From the NCBI GenBank assembly GCA_036495485.1, contig DASXMU010000289.1, positions 1 to 42,221 of the forward strand: 42,221 nucleotides of DNA, given 5' to 3'. Below are positions 42,209 to 42,221 of the stretch, in pieces. Made by a program: the position numbers and the translations under genes. The DNA comes from PALSA-505 sp036495485 (GTDB lineage: Bacteria; Actinomycetota; Actinomycetes; Streptosporangiales; Streptosporangiaceae). The notes beneath the pieces are model-generated. The model saw nothing but the letters and a program-made list of their open reading frames with translations, was not told where the DNA came from and did not search any database. The number at the start of each line of letters is the position of its first letter. Position 1 is the first letter of the stretch.

Positions 42209-42213
42209 GGAGG
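42209..42213 (+). promoter_or_regulatory. Ribosome binding site of a gene starting beyond the window
   Basis: GGAGG at the extreme right end, followed by ATTCCTGG, is a strong Shine-Dalgarno sequence. The start codon should lie at or just after the window edge. In actinobacteria def or fmt often follows priA, but the gene itself is not visible. Confidence 0.5.
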
Positions 42214-42221
42214 ATTCCTGG

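Overview
The window is high-GC DNA from an actinomycete. The order mihF, gmk, rpoZ, coaBC, metK, priA on the right is the conserved actinobacterial arrangement. Actinobacterial-type MihF, a motor-degenerate PriA and frequent GTG starts agree with this. The genus cannot be fixed from the sequence; a Streptomyces or Streptosporangiales relative is plausible.

Positions 1-5300 hold a PCMT-like SAM methyltransferase, a broken drug-exporter ATPase (only the first 52 codons remain) divergent from a TetR regulator with a clear operator palindrome between them, a secreted membrane-anchored Pro/Ser-rich protein, and an ABC ATPase-permease fusion with a 15-bp minisatellite in its linker.

Positions 5383-26519 hold an extracellular/cytoplasmic contractile injection system (eCIS; Afp/PVC/Streptomyces-CIS type). 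A leftward operon of about 14.7 kb (20717 to 6008, genes mostly overlapping or separated by less than 45 bp) encodes sheath, tube, a Zn-finger chaperone-like protein, a 55-residue DUF6760-like protein, a large DUF4157 (eCIS core domain) protein, two more tube-family proteins, a LysM tube/baseplate adaptor, a VgrG-like spike, a gp25 wedge, a gpJ-like baseplate protein, a gpI-like protein and a zinc-ribbon/polyproline/transmembrane/glycan-binding-like protein that may anchor the particle to the membrane. A PAAR-like spike tip (5383) faces this operon and a Pvc16/Afp16-like cap protein (20911) diverges from it. A secreted beta-propeller protein (21733-25059) and a divergent Ig-like membrane protein (25254) complete the block. 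There are no capsid, terminase, integrase or lysis genes, so this is not a prophage. An AAA+ ATPase, a tape measure and a tail fibre are not seen in the window.

Positions 26833-31402 carry two LuxR-family regulators: a NarL-type protein with a degenerate receiver and a large LAL-type ATPase regulator. Between them lie two decayed copies of the 3' end of the LAL gene. A 1.7-kb non-coding stretch rich in short tandem repeats (31403-33129) separates this accessory region from the housekeeping block mihF-gmk-rpoZ-coaBC-metK, a DUF4190-like membrane protein, priA and a HEAT-like protein.

The accessory half is unusually rich in tandem repeats (15, 18, 21, 30, 31, 43 and about 80 bp). Several overlap gene ends or protein linkers. 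A 17-bp motif occurs at the same distance from the start codons of two eCIS-flanking genes and may mark shared control.
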